Below, piece after piece: positions 9,908 to 23,071 of a DNA stretch of 64,000 bases; the first letter of the stretch is position 1; every line of letters starts with the position of its first letter. The notes below the pieces were generated by a model, which did no database searches, had not been told where the DNA came from, and was given only the letters and a program-made list of their open reading frames with translations. The translations under genes were made by a program, and so were the position numbers. The DNA is from Syntrophomonas palmitatica JCM 14374. GTDB taxonomy: Bacteria; Bacillota; Syntrophomonadia; Syntrophomonadales; Syntrophomonadaceae. The stretch lies in the NCBI RefSeq assembly GCF_001311885.1, contig NZ_BBCE01000010.1:1-64000 (forward strand). The letters run 5' to 3'.

Positions 9908-10697
9908 ATGCGGGATTTACGAGATAAATTCAGGACTCTTAAGGACAGAGATGAAATGGCCTTGATCGCTTTTATTATGGCAGCTTTGCCGGACGAGGAT
10001 TTATGCTTGGATTGCATTAAGGCTTTGGAACAGAGGATGCGATATATTGGAACTGGGAGTGCCCTTTACCGATCCCCTGGCGGATGGTGAAATAATCGAG
10101 CGTTTTCATCACCGCGGGGTAGCGCGGGGATTAAATCTTCAGCGGGGTTTGGAATTCGCGGCCCGGGCTGCCAACATTACTGCTATGAACCTGGTGCTCT
10201 TTTGTTATTTTAATCCCATTTACCATATGGGGTTGGATGTTTTCGGGCAACAGGCAAGGGAGGCTGGGGTTCAGGGCTTAATTGTACCCGATGTGCCGCT
10301 GGATGAGATGGCTGTTTTACGTGAAAGCCGTCTGGACGTTATTCCTATGGTGGCGCCCAGCAGCACTCCGGAACGAATGAAAAAAGCCGGAGAATACGAG
10401 CCCAGCTTCATTTACTGCGTGTCAGTGCGTGGAGTCACCGGGGTGCGAGTTTTGCCGGAACAGGAAATTAAGGATTATTTAACCAAGGTTAAAAGCTGCG
10501 CCCAGACTCCGCTGGCTCTGGGTTTTGGCATATCCAGCCCCGAACAGGTCAGAACTTTCCACGGTTATGCTGATGGAATTGTAACCGGAAGCTACCTGGC
10601 CCGTTTGCTGGAGGAATACGAATCCAAACCCCAACTGCTGCCTGGAGTAATGGAAAAAGCCATGGCTGAATTAAAAAAGGCCGCGGTTAAGGAGTGA
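9908..10697 (+). CDS. trpA: Tryptophan synthase alpha subunit TrpA (frameshifted)
   Basis: About 262 residues after correction, the family's usual length. TrpA cleaves indole-3-glycerol phosphate to indole, which is channelled to TrpB. The first 40 residues are in one frame; near 10033 the frame changes by one extra base (or two missing), giving [18 protein letters not shown], which contains the catalytic Glu in ELG. The catalytic Asp is in [10 protein letters not shown]. The motif GVTGVR and the phosphate-binding [12 protein letters not shown] and DGIVTGSYL are intact. The ATG at 9908 has a strong aaggaggtttcata leader. aroF starts four bases after the stop. Confidence 0.94.
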
Positions 10698-10701
10698 TAA
10701 A

Positions 10702-11534
10702 ATGCCGGGTTATAGACTGGCCGCTCGTTCGGAAGATCATATAGACACGGTAGTAAAAATCCCCATGGCCACAGGGACGCTCTCCATCGGAGAAGGCTGC
10801 TGCACTATTATTGCGGGACCCTGTGCTATAGAATCCCGGGATGCTTATCTGGAGATTGCCTTGATGCTTAAAGATATGGGCGTGCATATTTTGCGGGGAG
10901 GGGCTTATAAACCCCGTACGTCCCCTTATTCTTTTACCGGATTGGGCGCAGAGGGCCTCGGTATATTGGCCCAAGCCCGTAAAATAACAGGATTGCCGGT
11001 TGTCACAGAGGTTCTTGATACCCGCGATGTGGAAAAGGTCGCCGATTACTGCGACATATTGCAGATTGGCAGCCGCAATATGCAGAATTTTTCCTTGCTA
11101 AAAGAAGCCGGGCATGCTGATAAGCCAGTTATTCTTAAACGCGGTCTGGCAGCAACCATTCAGGAATGGCTCCTGGCTGCGGAATATATTCTGGATGCCG
11201 GTAATGAACAGGTAATACTATGTGAACGCGGCATCCGTACTTTTGAAGATATGACCCGTAATACTGTGGACATCGGGGCGGTAGCCTGGTTAAAGAACTG
11301 TCGCATTTGCCGGTTCTGGTAGATCCCAGCCATGCTACGGGGCGCCGTTCGCTGGTTGCCCCGGTAGCAAGGGCAGCCATAGCGGCAGGAGCTGACGGCC
11401 TTATGATTGAGGTGCACCAGGAACCTGACAAAGCTTTGTCAGACGGGCCCCAGTCTCTCACCCCGGCAGGCTTTGCGGCTTTGAAACGGGATATAGATAT
11501 GCTGGCCTCTTTTCAGGGTAAACAATGCGTATAA
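10702..11534 (+). CDS. aroF: 3-deoxy-7-phosphoheptulonate (DAHP) synthase, type I-beta (frameshifted)
   Basis: About 277 residues after correction. It condenses phosphoenolpyruvate and erythrose-4-phosphate, the entry step to chorismate. Conserved blocks: [72 protein letters not shown] and [12 protein letters not shown] lost A in ttaaag near 11293 breaks the raw frame; adding it gives [20 protein letters not shown]. The protein starts close to the catalytic barrel and lacks both the ferredoxin-like regulatory domain and a chorismate mutase domain seen in longer relatives, so it may be insensitive to feedback inhibition (inference). Confidence 0.92.
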
Positions 11535-11548
11535 CAGGAGATGAATAC

Positions 11549-13722
11549 ATGAGTGCAGATATTAACGCGGTTGATCATTTTTCCTGCTGCAATTATTGCA
11601 GCCTGGGTGGTATTGAAATACAACGCAAAGTGGAAGACATCAGTATAAACGGTGCGGTTGACAAGATATTGCAGGATATCGACTACCGTAAAGGCGCTCT
11701 GTTTTCCAGCAGCTACGAATATCCCGGGCGTTATACCCAGTGGGACATCGGTTTTGTAGATCCCTGTCTGGAACTAAGAGCTGCAGGGCGGGATTTTAGT
11801 ATCAAAGCCCTGAATGCTAATGGCGCCAGGCTCTTGCCTCCTATACTGACCAAGCTTCAGGAACTGGCTGAAATTAATAGTATGCAGATTGTCCAATCAG
11901 GTATTAACGGTAACATAATGCTGCCGGCTGGTTTTTTCCCGGAAGAGCAGCGCAGCAGGCAGCCTACTATTTTTACGGTTATAAGAGCCATAAAAGATAT
12001 ACTGGCTTGGCCTGATGATCGTTTTCTCGGATTATACGGGGCATTTGGCTATGACCTGGTTTTTCAGTTTGAACCCATTAAACTGCAGCTGCAACGAGAC
12101 CCCTGGCAGGAAGACCTGGTTTTGTACCTGCCTGATGATTTTGTGGTGGTTGATCACCGCATGGCCAAGGCTTACCATTTCAACTACAGTTTTGCCGGAA
12201 ATGGACAGGATGGCAGAGAATTTATTTTTGCCGCACCCGCCCCTCAAACTGGTGCGGCCGGAGAGGAAAACGCGCCATTGCCCGCATACCAGGAGGGGCG
12301 ATATGCCGGGATCGTGAAAGAGGCGCTGGATTACTTCCGGCGCGGGGACCTTTTTGAAGTGGTGCCTTCACAAACCCTTTATAATAAATGCGAATTGGCG
12401 CCGTCAGGGTTATTTAACCGATTGCGTGCTATTAATCCCAGTCCTTACGGGTTTGTCATCAATCTGGGCCATGATTTTCTGGTAGGAGCATCACCGGAAA
12501 TGTACGTAAGAGTAGAAGGGAAAAGGGTAGAGACTTGTCCGATTTCCGGGACCATTAAACGAGGCCGGGATGCGGTGGAAGACGCCAGCCAGATAAGGAC
12601 CCTGCTTAATTCATATAAAGATGAAGCTGAGCTTACCATGTGCACCGATGTGATCGTAATGACAAATCCCGCATTTGTGAACCAGGGTCGGTAAAGGTTA
12701 TCGGTCGGCGTCAGATAGAACTCTATTCCCACCTGATTCATACCGTTGACCATGTGGAAGGGGTATTAAGGGAGGAATTTGATTCCCTGGATGCCTTCCT
12801 GAGTCATATGTGGGCGGTTACCGTAACCGGCGCACCCAAGCGGGCGGCTATACAATGGCTTGAAAATCACGAAGATTCACCGCGGGGCTGGTACGGCGGA
12901 GCAGTAGGTTTTCTCAGCTTCAACGGAGATCTTAATACCGGCTTAACTCTGCGGACTATCCATATCAAAAACGGAATCGCCAGGGTGCGGGTTGGCGCTA
13001 CCCTCTTATATGATTCGGTACCTGAGCATGAGGAAGAAGAAACCCTGGTTAAAGCGGCCGCCCTGTTAAAATCCCTGAACCCGCGAAACCAGGCGGACAA
13101 AGGGGTTGAAAGCATAAACCGCCAGTCTGGCAAAGGCAAAAAGGTGCTGTTAGTGGATCATGAAGATTCTTTTGTGCATACCCTGGCCAATTATATCAGA
13201 CAAACCGGAGCATCAGTAGAAGTTTTGCGAGCGCCGTTCGCGCGTGAAATACTGCGTGAGGGCTCCAATTATGACCTGGTGGTGCTCTCACCGGGTCCGG
13301 GTTCACCGTCTGAATTCGCTTTAAATGCTACGATTGATCTGGCTTTGTCCAGAGGCCTGCCGCTTTTCGGGGTGTGCCTGGGTTTACAGGGTATTGTAGA
13401 ATACTTTGGCGGTGAACTGGGCCAGCTTGATTATCCCTGGCATGGCAAATCAAGCTTGGTTAATGTCTGTAATGATAATCCGGTTTGGCGGTATCTGCCG
13501 CAGCAATTCGCGGTAGGAAGGTATCATTCCTTATTCGCGCAAAAACTTCCGGACTGCCTCCGCAGCACAGCGGTTTCCGAGGATAAAGTGGTAATGGCTG
13601 TCGAACATTGTGAATTGCCGGTGGCTGCAGTACAGTTCCACCCGGAATCAATAATGACCGCGCGCAATGATATAGGAATGCAATTAGTGGACAATGTGCT
13701 GAGTTATTTGATACGGGAATAG
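11549..13722 (+). CDS. trpE(G): Fused anthranilate synthase TrpE-TrpG (frameshifted)
   Basis: About 724 residues: TrpE chorismate-using domain (about 1-510) fused to a TrpG glutamine amidotransferase (about 530-724). The enzyme makes anthranilate from chorismate and glutamine. TrpE blocks include GDLFEVVPSQTL, PSPYGFVINLG, GASPEMYVRVEG and CPISGTIKRGRD. A lost G near 12652 breaks the raw frame; restoring it gives CTDVDRNDKSRICEPGSVKV. TrpG has the nucleophile in GVCLGLQ and the His-Glu pair in QFHPES. ATG 11549 follows aggagatg. The long linker and the IELYSHLIHTVDHVEG stretch resemble rhizobial TrpE(G). PhzE is a fused relative, but the trp context argues for anthranilate. Confidence 0.93.
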
Positions 13723-13937
13723 CCACAGATTATAACAGACTCGTTATTTGCTGTACCTAATCCGCCGGTGTTTTTGCCCGTGGTTGCTTGTGCCCCGTGG
13801 ATGTATCCTCGGGCATATTTGATTAAATTTGCTTTTAAATAGCGGGGTCAGACAATCTCCAGTCTCAAGTGTATATATTCCGGAACAGAAGAATCTTTAA
13901 TAAATTAGTTTCATAAGTTAATATTAATAAACAGAAG

Positions 13938-13964
13938 ACACCTGGTTTACCAGGTGTTAGTTTT
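13938..13964 (+). terminator. Hairpin between trpEG and PAP2
   Basis: A perfect 8-base-pair stem (ACACCTGG 13938-13945, loop TTTA, CCAGGTGT 13950-13957) is followed by tagtttt. It lies 215 bases after the trpEG stop and just before the PAP2 start, so it may end trp transcription or act as a leader hairpin for the PAP2 gene. The rest of the gap, from 13723, holds one inverted copy of the dispersed atctgtgg motif at 13722-13744 and nothing else recognised. Confidence 0.55.
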
Positions 13965-13989
13965 GTGTAAATATAAACGAGGTATTGAA

Positions 13990-14550
13990 ATGTTAGTTGC
14001 GACAGGATTTTCTTTTCAATTGTTAACGCCCATGGATAACGCTATTAATAATCTGATTAAGGGATGGCATACTCCCTGGTTGGATAAATTTTTCCAATTT
14101 GTAACCAGTCTGGCTGATCCTATGGCTTTTTATATTATCGCACCGTTAGCGGTTTTGGTTTTGTTATGGCGGAAGAAACAAATAGAAGCCATTTTTATAA
14201 CCGCTTGCCTGCTTACCAGCTGGGGAGTAATGAACCTGTTAAAGCTGATATTTGTCCGTCCCCGCCCGATAGGACCTGCCCTGACAGTAGCTGCAGGTTA
14301 CAGTTTCCCCAGTGGACATGCTCTGGTTTCAATGGCTTTTTACGGATTTACAGCCTATTTGCTCTTAAAATCATGGAATAATATCCGAGGACGGATGATG
14401 GCGTTTATGATTGGTATACTGGTATTGCTGGTGGGAATCAGCAGAGTATACCTTAATGTTCACTATGCCAGTGATGTTATTGCTGGATACCTTATAGGAG
14501 CAGTTATTTTAGGAGGATTTATATGGGGATTTAAAGGTCTTAAAGAATAA
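13990..14550 (+). CDS. PAP2-family membrane phosphatase
   Basis: About 186 residues with several hydrophobic segments. All three PAP2 motifs are visible: KLIFVRPRP (KX6RP), PSGHA and SRVYLNVHYASDV (SRX5HX3D), so the acid phosphatase site is complete and faces outside the membrane. Likely substrates are lipid pyrophosphates such as undecaprenyl pyrophosphate or phosphatidic acid. The frame is open from 13954, but ATG 13990 has the better leader (aaacgaggtattgaa) and the upstream part lies in the terminator-like hairpin. No obvious partner gene. Confidence 0.9.
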   Translation: MLVATGFSFQLLTPMDNAINNLIKGWHTPWLDKFFQFVTSLADPMAFYIIAPLAVLVLLWRKKQIEAIFITACLLTSWGVMNLLKLIFVRPRPIGPALTVAAGYSFPSGHALVSMAFYGFTAYLLLKSWNNIRGRMMAFMIGILVLLVGISRVYLNVHYASDVIAGYLIGAVILGGFIWGFKGLKE

Positions 14551-14710
14551 TCTCACGATTAAGGGAGTTAATGCAGCCGTAAGGGGTTTAACTTAACCGC
14601 GTGTAATCACAAATAATTCAGCTTATCCGTATCTATTTTTGTACTAGATTTTATAACGCTTGTTTTTGTGTGCATAAGCAGCCTTTTGGGTTTTCCTTTG
14701 TTTACGTGCT

Positions 14711-15070
14711 TCATCTGAATATATCGCCTGGTTTTTGACTTTTTTGTTTGCTGTCACCAATATAATCGGATTCTATTCCCCGAATCAGCACCAATGTTTG
14801 CCCGCCGTTATAGGTCAAGGCCACGGGTAAATCTGATTCTCCATAAATAACCCGGTAACCGTGTTCACGCAGCCATGCTGATTCCTGTTTCAACATTTTC
14901 CTGACTTCTGTTTTCAGTACGGAAAAATTTCGTTCACTATGATGACCTTTACCGTGATTAATGACTACCAGATCTACTCCATGTTCTATGGCCCATTGTA
15001 AATTGCTGTAGGTTTTATGCAGAGCTTCTTGTACATTTAATCCGTGCAGTTCAATTATTTCAGTTTTCAC
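14711..15070 (-). CDS. Smr-domain protein
   Basis: 119 residues. It opens with IELHGLNVQEAL, the signature of Smr domains, and has NHGKGHHSERNFSVLK, matching the conserved GKG-H-S/T loop. Smr domains, the C-terminal part of MutS2 and free-standing proteins, bind or nick nucleic acid, including at collided ribosomes. This one is short and free-standing, with a basic C-terminal tail. Nucleic-acid target unknown. It is convergent with the PAP2 gene and divergent from the large signalling gene at 15303. Confidence 0.8.
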   Translation of the reverse strand: MKTEIIELHGLNVQEALHKTYSNLQWAIEHGVDLVVINHGKGHHSERNFSVLKTEVRKMLKQESAWLREHGYRVIYGESDLPVALTYNGGQTLVLIRGIESDYIGDSKQKSQKPGDIFR

Positions 15071-15302
15071 TTTAGGGCAATCCTCACATTTAAACCTGAT
15101 ATTAAATCATACTTTACCATATATTTATAGTAACATTATCAACTAAATAGTCACAACCAAGACCCGAAAAACATAGGACTATAATATGGACCATATGTCA
15201 TATTTTATTGTAATAAAGCAGGAATAAAGAACAGATTAAGAGAATATCACCTTAAAATGTATTGCATACCATTAGTTACTGTTGGGGAAAGCAGGTGGAT
15301 AA

Positions 15303-18300
15303 GTGCCGGATAATAGCGGAATCGGTAGTCATGATTTTTCGCCGTTTGCCAATATGAATGAGCTGCTGAATAATATGAACGAAATGTTTTATACCATTGA
15401 TACAACAGGACGTTTAACCTATGTCAATCAAAAGTCTCTGGATATGATGGGATATAAACCTGAAGAGGTCATAGGGCATTATTTATGGGATCTGGTTCCG
15501 GAAAAAACCCGTGAAAACACTAAAAACGCTGTAATGGATCAGCTGCTAAACGGTAAACGTGAAACTTTCCGGGTTGCGGCCGTGCACAGGGACGGTACCC
15601 GGAAGATATTACGTTTGAATATCTCTCCGCTCATAACGGAAGGGGTTGTGTACGGGCAAATGGGCCTGGCTGAAGATGTAACCGACCTGCACTACAGTGA
15701 AAAGGCTCTGAAAGAATATAATCGGGAATTGCGAATAATTAAAGATGAACTGATGGCTTCCAACCAGCAGTTGCAGGCTGTGGAGGAGGAACTGCGCCAG
15801 CAATTGGATGAGGCCGAAAACAATAAATTGGCTTTGGCAGAAGCCCATCAACAAATTGAAGCCATTTTCAATTTCCTTCCTGATCCTACCTTTGTGCTGG
15901 ATGCTGAAGGGCGTGTCACCATGTGGAACCAGGCTATTGAAGAATTAACCGGGGTACGGGCGCGGGAAATATTAGGCCGGGGCAACCGTGAATATTCAAG
16001 GGTTTTTTACGGATACCGCCGTCCTATGTCTATAGACCAGTCTTTGGGGGGGAGAGAACCCGATGAAGAGGAGGTAATCGTTTTTTCCCACAGCCGGGTA
16101 GAACCCGGTCAAAACCAAAAGCACCCGCTTAATAATGAAATCTACCTTTCCGGCAAAAGCTCACCGCTCTACGACAACAACGGCCGCTTGTTAGGGGCGA
16201 TAGAATCGCTGCGGGACATTACTGAGAATCGCAGAGCTCAGCAGGCCTTGATTGACAGTGAAGAAAAATATCGCAATATTATCGAAAGCATAGAAGACGG
16301 TTATTTTGAAGTGGATTATGCGGGCAATTTTACCTTTGTGAATCCGTGGCTATATAAGGTTATCGGCTATGATGAGAAAGACTTGCTGGGCCACAGCTAC
16401 CGGGCTGTTATGGATGAGGAAAATATTGCCAAAGTATACGAGGCCTTTAACCATGTATATAAAACCGGTCAATCAGTTAAGGAATTCGCTTGGCAGGTTA
16501 TACGCAAAGACGGGCGGACGCTGTTTGTAGAGACTACTATATTGCCAATCAAAGAAGGAGATGCGGTTATTGGTTTCAGAGGCATAGTACATGACATCAG
16601 TGAACGCCAGGCTGCTGAGGAAGCGCTGCGCAAATCCGAGAACCTGTATAGAACGATATTTGAAACTACCGGTACAGCTATGGCTATACTTGAAGAAGAT
16701 ATGACTATGTCGCTGGTTAATCATGAAATGACTAATATTACAGGCATTTCTAAAGAAGATTTTGAAGGAAAGCTGAAATGGACTGAAATAGTGGCGCCGG
16801 AGCACCGGGATATGATGCGAAGCTATCACCAGCTTAGAAGAAAAGATCAAACCCAGCTCCGCGCAATTATGAATTTGAACTGCTGGCCAGGGATGGGACA
16901 AAACGCGATATATGGTTGACCATAGCCATGATACCCGAAACCAATCAGAGCGTTACTTCCCTGATCGATATAACCGACCGCAAAAAGGCCGAGGAAGCGC
17001 TGCAAATAAGTGAAGCCCGTTATCGTGCTATAGTGGAAGATCAAACCGAATTGATCTGCCGCTTTAAACCGGACGGAACCTTAACATTTGTTAATGAAAC
17101 CTATGCTCGTTACTTTAGCAAAAAACGCGGGGAATTATTAGGGAAGGATTTTACCTTTGCCTTTTACGCTGAAGACCGGGAATCGATTAAGCAGCAGGTG
17201 ATGGAACTTAATATAGCCAATCCTGTGATTACCATAGAGACTCGGGTTAATGCTCCCGGGGGGGTGGTGCGCTGGCAGCAATGGACGCACCGGGCTGTTT
17301 TCAATGACCAGGGGGTTTTGCTGGATTATCAGTCGGTGGGTCGTGATGTAACCGCCCGCCGCGCCGCAGAGGAAAAGCTGCGTTACCTGAGCATTCATGA
17401 CGCTTTGACCGGGTTATATAACCGCCTGTATTTTGAAGAACAGATGCAGTTGATGGAAACCGGTTCATATGATCCGGTAGGTTTAATAATGTGCGACCTG
17501 GATGGCCTGAAAATTGTCAACGATACCCTGGGACACGAAAAGGGAGACCAATATCTCAAAGCCGTCGCAGAAGTACTGGCAGATTCATTCCGGGGAAGCG
17601 ACATAGTCGCCCGCGTGGGAGGGGATGAATTTTCCATATTAATGCCTTCATCCAGCCGGGAATATGTAGATCAAGCCGTCCAGCGCATTAAAAACAAGAT
17701 ACAAAAATACAACCAGGATAATCCCGAGATGCTGCTGAGCGTATCCATGGGATATGCCGTAAAATATGACGGAAATACCAGTATAGGCAGTGCGTTTGAA
17801 GAAGCTGACAATAATATGTACCGCGATAAATTAAACCGAAAGCTCAATACCCGCAGTTCCATAATACAAAATCTTATGAAAGCATTGGAAACACGGGATT
17901 TTATCACTGAAGGCCATGGGGATCGCATGCGTGATTATATGCTCAAAATGGCTGACGCTGTGGGTTATCCCCAGGCAATGCGGCATGAGTTAGAGCTGTT
18001 CGCGCAGTTCCATGATATTGGCAAGGTGGGGGTGGCTGATTCGGTACTGTTTAAAAACGGGCCGCTTAATGAACAAGAACGCGCTTATATGCAGCGGCAT
18101 TGTGAAATAGGCAATCGCATCGCTTTTTCCGCCCCTGAACTGGTAGTAATAGCTGATTGGATCCTAAAACATCATGAGTGGTGGAATGGTCAGGGATACC
18201 CGCTGGGGATCAAGGGAGAGGAGATTCCTTTGGAATGCAGGATGCTGAATATTGCCGCCGCTTATGACGCCATGACCAGTGAGCGCCCTTATCGCAGGCC

Positions 18301-18421
18301 TTGTTCGCGGACGCATGCCCTGCAAGAACTGAAGCGCTGTGCCGGCACCCAGTTCGATCCCGTCCTGGTAGAAAAATTTATTAATCAAATAGACGCGGAT
18401 TTGTCTAAGCCGGGAAGTTAG
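15303..18421 (+). CDS. Multi-PAS sensor with GGDEF and HD-GYP domains (frameshifted)
   Basis: About 1039 residues after one correction. PAS domains occupy most of residues 15-690 (about five), with a coiled stretch around 135-185 (LMASNQQLQAVEEELRQQLDEA). A diguanylate cyclase domain follows with VGGDEFSIL intact, then an HD-GYP phosphodiesterase domain with HDIGKVGV and HHEWWNGQGYPLG. Both c-di-GMP activities look complete. No membrane segment is seen, so sensing is cytoplasmic. One lost G near 16855 in cccagctcc splits the raw frame inside the fourth PAS domain; restoring it gives APRNYEFELLARDG. The start is GTG 15303 behind agcaggtgg. Confidence 0.88.
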
Positions 18422-18478
18422 GACGGGGTCAACGGTTAATAACACCTGTCACGATTCACTTCTGACGTTTCATTTCTG

Positions 18479-18503
18479 CCGCAGAGATTCTGCGGTATTT
18501 TTA
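18479..18503 (+). terminator. Rho-independent terminator after the PAS-GGDEF-HD-GYP gene
   Basis: A 7-base-pair stem (CCGCAGA, loop GAT, TCTGCGG) is followed directly by TATTTTTATTTG. It lies 58 bases after the stop of the signalling gene and 115 bases before pcrA. Confidence 0.8.
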
Positions 18504-18617
18504 TTTGTATCATACTTATCATTATTGTGCTGCAACGTTATGATATTATGAGGAGTATAATTGCAAGGCATTTGGTTTTGCAGTTATAAAAAGATGTAAT
18601 AACAAAGGCAGGTATAT

Positions 18618-20705
18618 ATGGATATTATAGAGGGGCTAAATGAACAACAAAGAGAAGCCGTTTTGCATCGGGACGGGCCATGCCTGGTTCTGGCCGGTGC
18701 AGGCAGCGGAAAAACCAGGGTATTAACGGGTCGGATCGGACAACTTATTCAAGGCGGAGTTGCTCCCCACCAGATTCTGGCTATTACCTTCACCAATAAA
18801 GCAGCCGGGGAAATGCGGGAAAGGGTGCAAAATCTTATACCCGCCTGCAGCGGATACTGGATTCAGACCTTCCATGCCGCGTGTTACCGCATATTGCGTA
18901 TGGATATAGAAAAACTTGATTATCCCACGAATTTTACCATTATGGATGATGGTGATTCCCGGGCCTTATTAAAATCTATTCTTAAAGAAGAACGCGATTA
19001 CCATAGCAAGCCCGAAGCGGTATTGTATGGCATTAAACAGGCTAAAAACAGCCTGCAGGATCCGGAAAAATACTTTTCCAGCCAGGCCGGGTCTTATGAG
19101 TCAAAGGAAAAGGCCCTGCGGGTATATAAATTGTACAACGCCCGTATGAAGGAATTCAACGCATTGGATTTTGAAGATCTGATTGTGTTGTGCATTAAAC
19201 TTTTCCGTTCCTGTCCCGAGGTTCTCGACAAGTATCAGCAATGGTTTCGCTACATATCTATTGATGAATACCAGGACACTAATTATGCCCAGTATATCTG
19301 GGCACGCCTCTTGGCTTCGGGTCATAACAATATATTTGTGGTGGGCGATCCTGACCAGTCGATATATAGCTGGCGCGGGGCTGAACCTTATAATATCACG
19401 CGTTTCCTAAAAGATTACCCGCAGGCCAAAATAGTTAAACTGGAACAGAATTACCGTTCTTCTCAACCGATACTTGATGCGGCCAACGCGCTTATAAATA
19501 ATAATTTAGAACGTCAGGACAAGAGGCTCTATTCCCAGCGCAGGGAAGGCAAAAAGATTGTGGTATTCTGCGCCTTGAACGGCTGGCAGGAAGGACGCTT
19601 TGTGGCTGAACAGATTTCTGAACTGGTTCGCCGGGAAGGCAAACGCTACAGCGACTTTGCGGTGTTTTACCGCACCCATGCTCAATCCAGAGCCCTGGAG
19701 GAAGCATTATTGGAAAAGTATATTCCCTATCGTATTATCGGCGCCAGGCGCTTTTTTGAACGCAAGGAAATTAAAGATATTCTGGCCTACCTAAGATTGT
19801 CGCGCAACCCCAGTGATTATTTAAGCTTTCGCCGTATTATTAATATTCCCAAACGGGGTATCGGAGAAAAAACCCTGGAGAAAATAGAAGCAAAGGCCAG
19901 GGAGAAAGGGATGCCGGTATTAGAGGTCCTGGCTGATCCTGCGGCCGTAGAAGGGGTAAATAAGAAAACTGCTCAGTCTTTGCAGGAGTTCTATGGCATG
20001 CTGCAGTATTTTAGTTCTTTGGATGATGGGGGATTGTCTCTGGCAGATATATTGGAGGAGATAATTAATGTTGCCGCTTACCTGCCGGAAATAAAGGAAT
20101 CAGACCCGGCCAGTTTTGAGGCTCGCCTGGAAAACCTGGAAGAATTAAAATCCCTGGCTGTGGAATTTGAGAAGAACGGAGGCCAGGGAGCAGATGAGTT
20201 CCTGGCTCAATTAGCTCTGGTGCAGGAAAATGATGAGACTGAAGATGCTGACGCTGTAACTCTTATGACGTTTCATGGAGCCAAAGGCCTGGAATATCCG
20301 GTAGTATTTATGACCGGCCTGGAAGAGGGAGTTTTCCCGTCTTACCGTTGTGAAACCGCGGAGCAGATGGAAGAAGAGAGACGCCTTTGCTATGTTGGCA
20401 TAACCCGGGCTATGGAAAGCCTTTATCTGAGTCACGCGGTTTTACGGATAATCAATGGTTATGAGCGCAGCAACCCGCCCTCGCGTTTTCTGCAGGAAAT
20501 TCCCCGGGAACTGATAATAATGCCCGGACAGGAAACCCATGCGGGAAATGATGTGCAGCCGGGGGACCGGGTACGTCATCGTAAATTCGGACCGGGAACG
20601 GTAGTGCGGCTAATCGAAGAAGAACAGGTAGCGGTAATTGATTTTGACCAGGCAGGTACCCGCATGCTGCGCACTGACCTGGCTCCGCTGGAGAAAATCG
20701 GGTGA
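18618..20705 (+). CDS. pcrA: ATP-dependent DNA helicase PcrA (UvrD/Rep family)
   Basis: An intact 695-residue superfamily 1A helicase that unwinds DNA 3' to 5' in repair and plasmid replication. Walker A GAGSGKT is at residues 27-33; ITFTNKAAGEMRERV (motif Ia), SIDEYQDTNYAQY (motif II), VVGDPDQSIYSWRGA (motif III), LEQNYRS (motif IV), TFHGAKGLEYPVVF (motif V) and YVGITRAMESLYLS (motif VI) all follow in order. The C-terminal GDRVRHRKFGPGTV segment is the Tudor-like RNA-polymerase-binding domain of PcrA. ligA follows 82 bases downstream, the common Firmicute arrangement. Confidence 0.96.
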   Translation: MDIIEGLNEQQREAVLHRDGPCLVLAGAGSGKTRVLTGRIGQLIQGGVAPHQILAITFTNKAAGEMRERVQNLIPACSGYWIQTFHAACYRILRMDIEKLDYPTNFTIMDDGDSRALLKSILKEERDYHSKPEAVLYGIKQAKNSLQDPEKYFSSQAGSYESKEKALRVYKLYNARMKEFNALDFEDLIVLCIKLFRSCPEVLDKYQQWFRYISIDEYQDTNYAQYIWARLLASGHNNIFVVGDPDQSIYSWRGAEPYNITRFLKDYPQAKIVKLEQNYRSSQPILDAANALINNNLERQDKRLYSQRREGKKIVVFCALNGWQEGRFVAEQISELVRREGKRYSDFAVFYRTHAQSRALEEALLEKYIPYRIIGARRFFERKEIKDILAYLRLSRNPSDYLSFRRIINIPKRGIGEKTLEKIEAKAREKGMPVLEVLADPAAVEGVNKKTAQSLQEFYGMLQYFSSLDDGGLSLADILEEIINVAAYLPEIKESDPASFEARLENLEELKSLAVEFEKNGGQGADEFLAQLALVQENDETEDADAVTLMTFHGAKGLEYPVVFMTGLEEGVFPSYRCETAEQMEEERRLCYVGITRAMESLYLSHAVLRIINGYERSNPPSRFLQEIPRELIIMPGQETHAGNDVQPGDRVRHRKFGPGTVVRLIEEEQVAVIDFDQAGTRMLRTDLAPLEKIG

Positions 20706-20709
20706 TTGA

Positions 20710-22767
<2,058 letters not shown>

Positions 22768-23071
22768 CAAAATATAGTATACGCGGTAAAGTGATGCTAT
22801 ATAAAGGCAATCATAACGCTTTATCCCGCCGTCAGCCGGTCTCAAGCAAACCATGAGACCATAACAATATTAAAACCAAATTGCAGCGTATTAATAACAT
22901 TACGGGTTGAGCCCGCCTTACCTTCCTGGCTTGGACAAAGCGTCATGCTTGCCTCAAGTTTAATCAGCAACACAGCTTTGCCGTTGACAGTTAAATAAAA
23001 TTGGCGATAAGGCCTTTTTTTTTGTTATAATACTAAGATAGTGTTCAGGAAAACCGGAGGGAGGCATATAA
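22768..23071. other. 300-base gap between ligA and gatC
   Basis: Holds an imperfectly placed hairpin at 22838-22860 (GGTCTCA and TGAGACC, nine-base loop, no T run) and the gatC promoter region. No gene is seen. Confidence 0.5.
23023..23031 (+). promoter_or_regulatory. Extended -10 promoter of gatCAB
   Basis: A consensus TATAAT at 23026-23031 is preceded by TGT, forming an extended -10 element. No -35 box lies at the ideal distance: a TTGACA at 22984 is too far upstream. The start of gatC is 41 bases further on, with ggagggaggc as ribosome-binding site. Confidence 0.5.
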
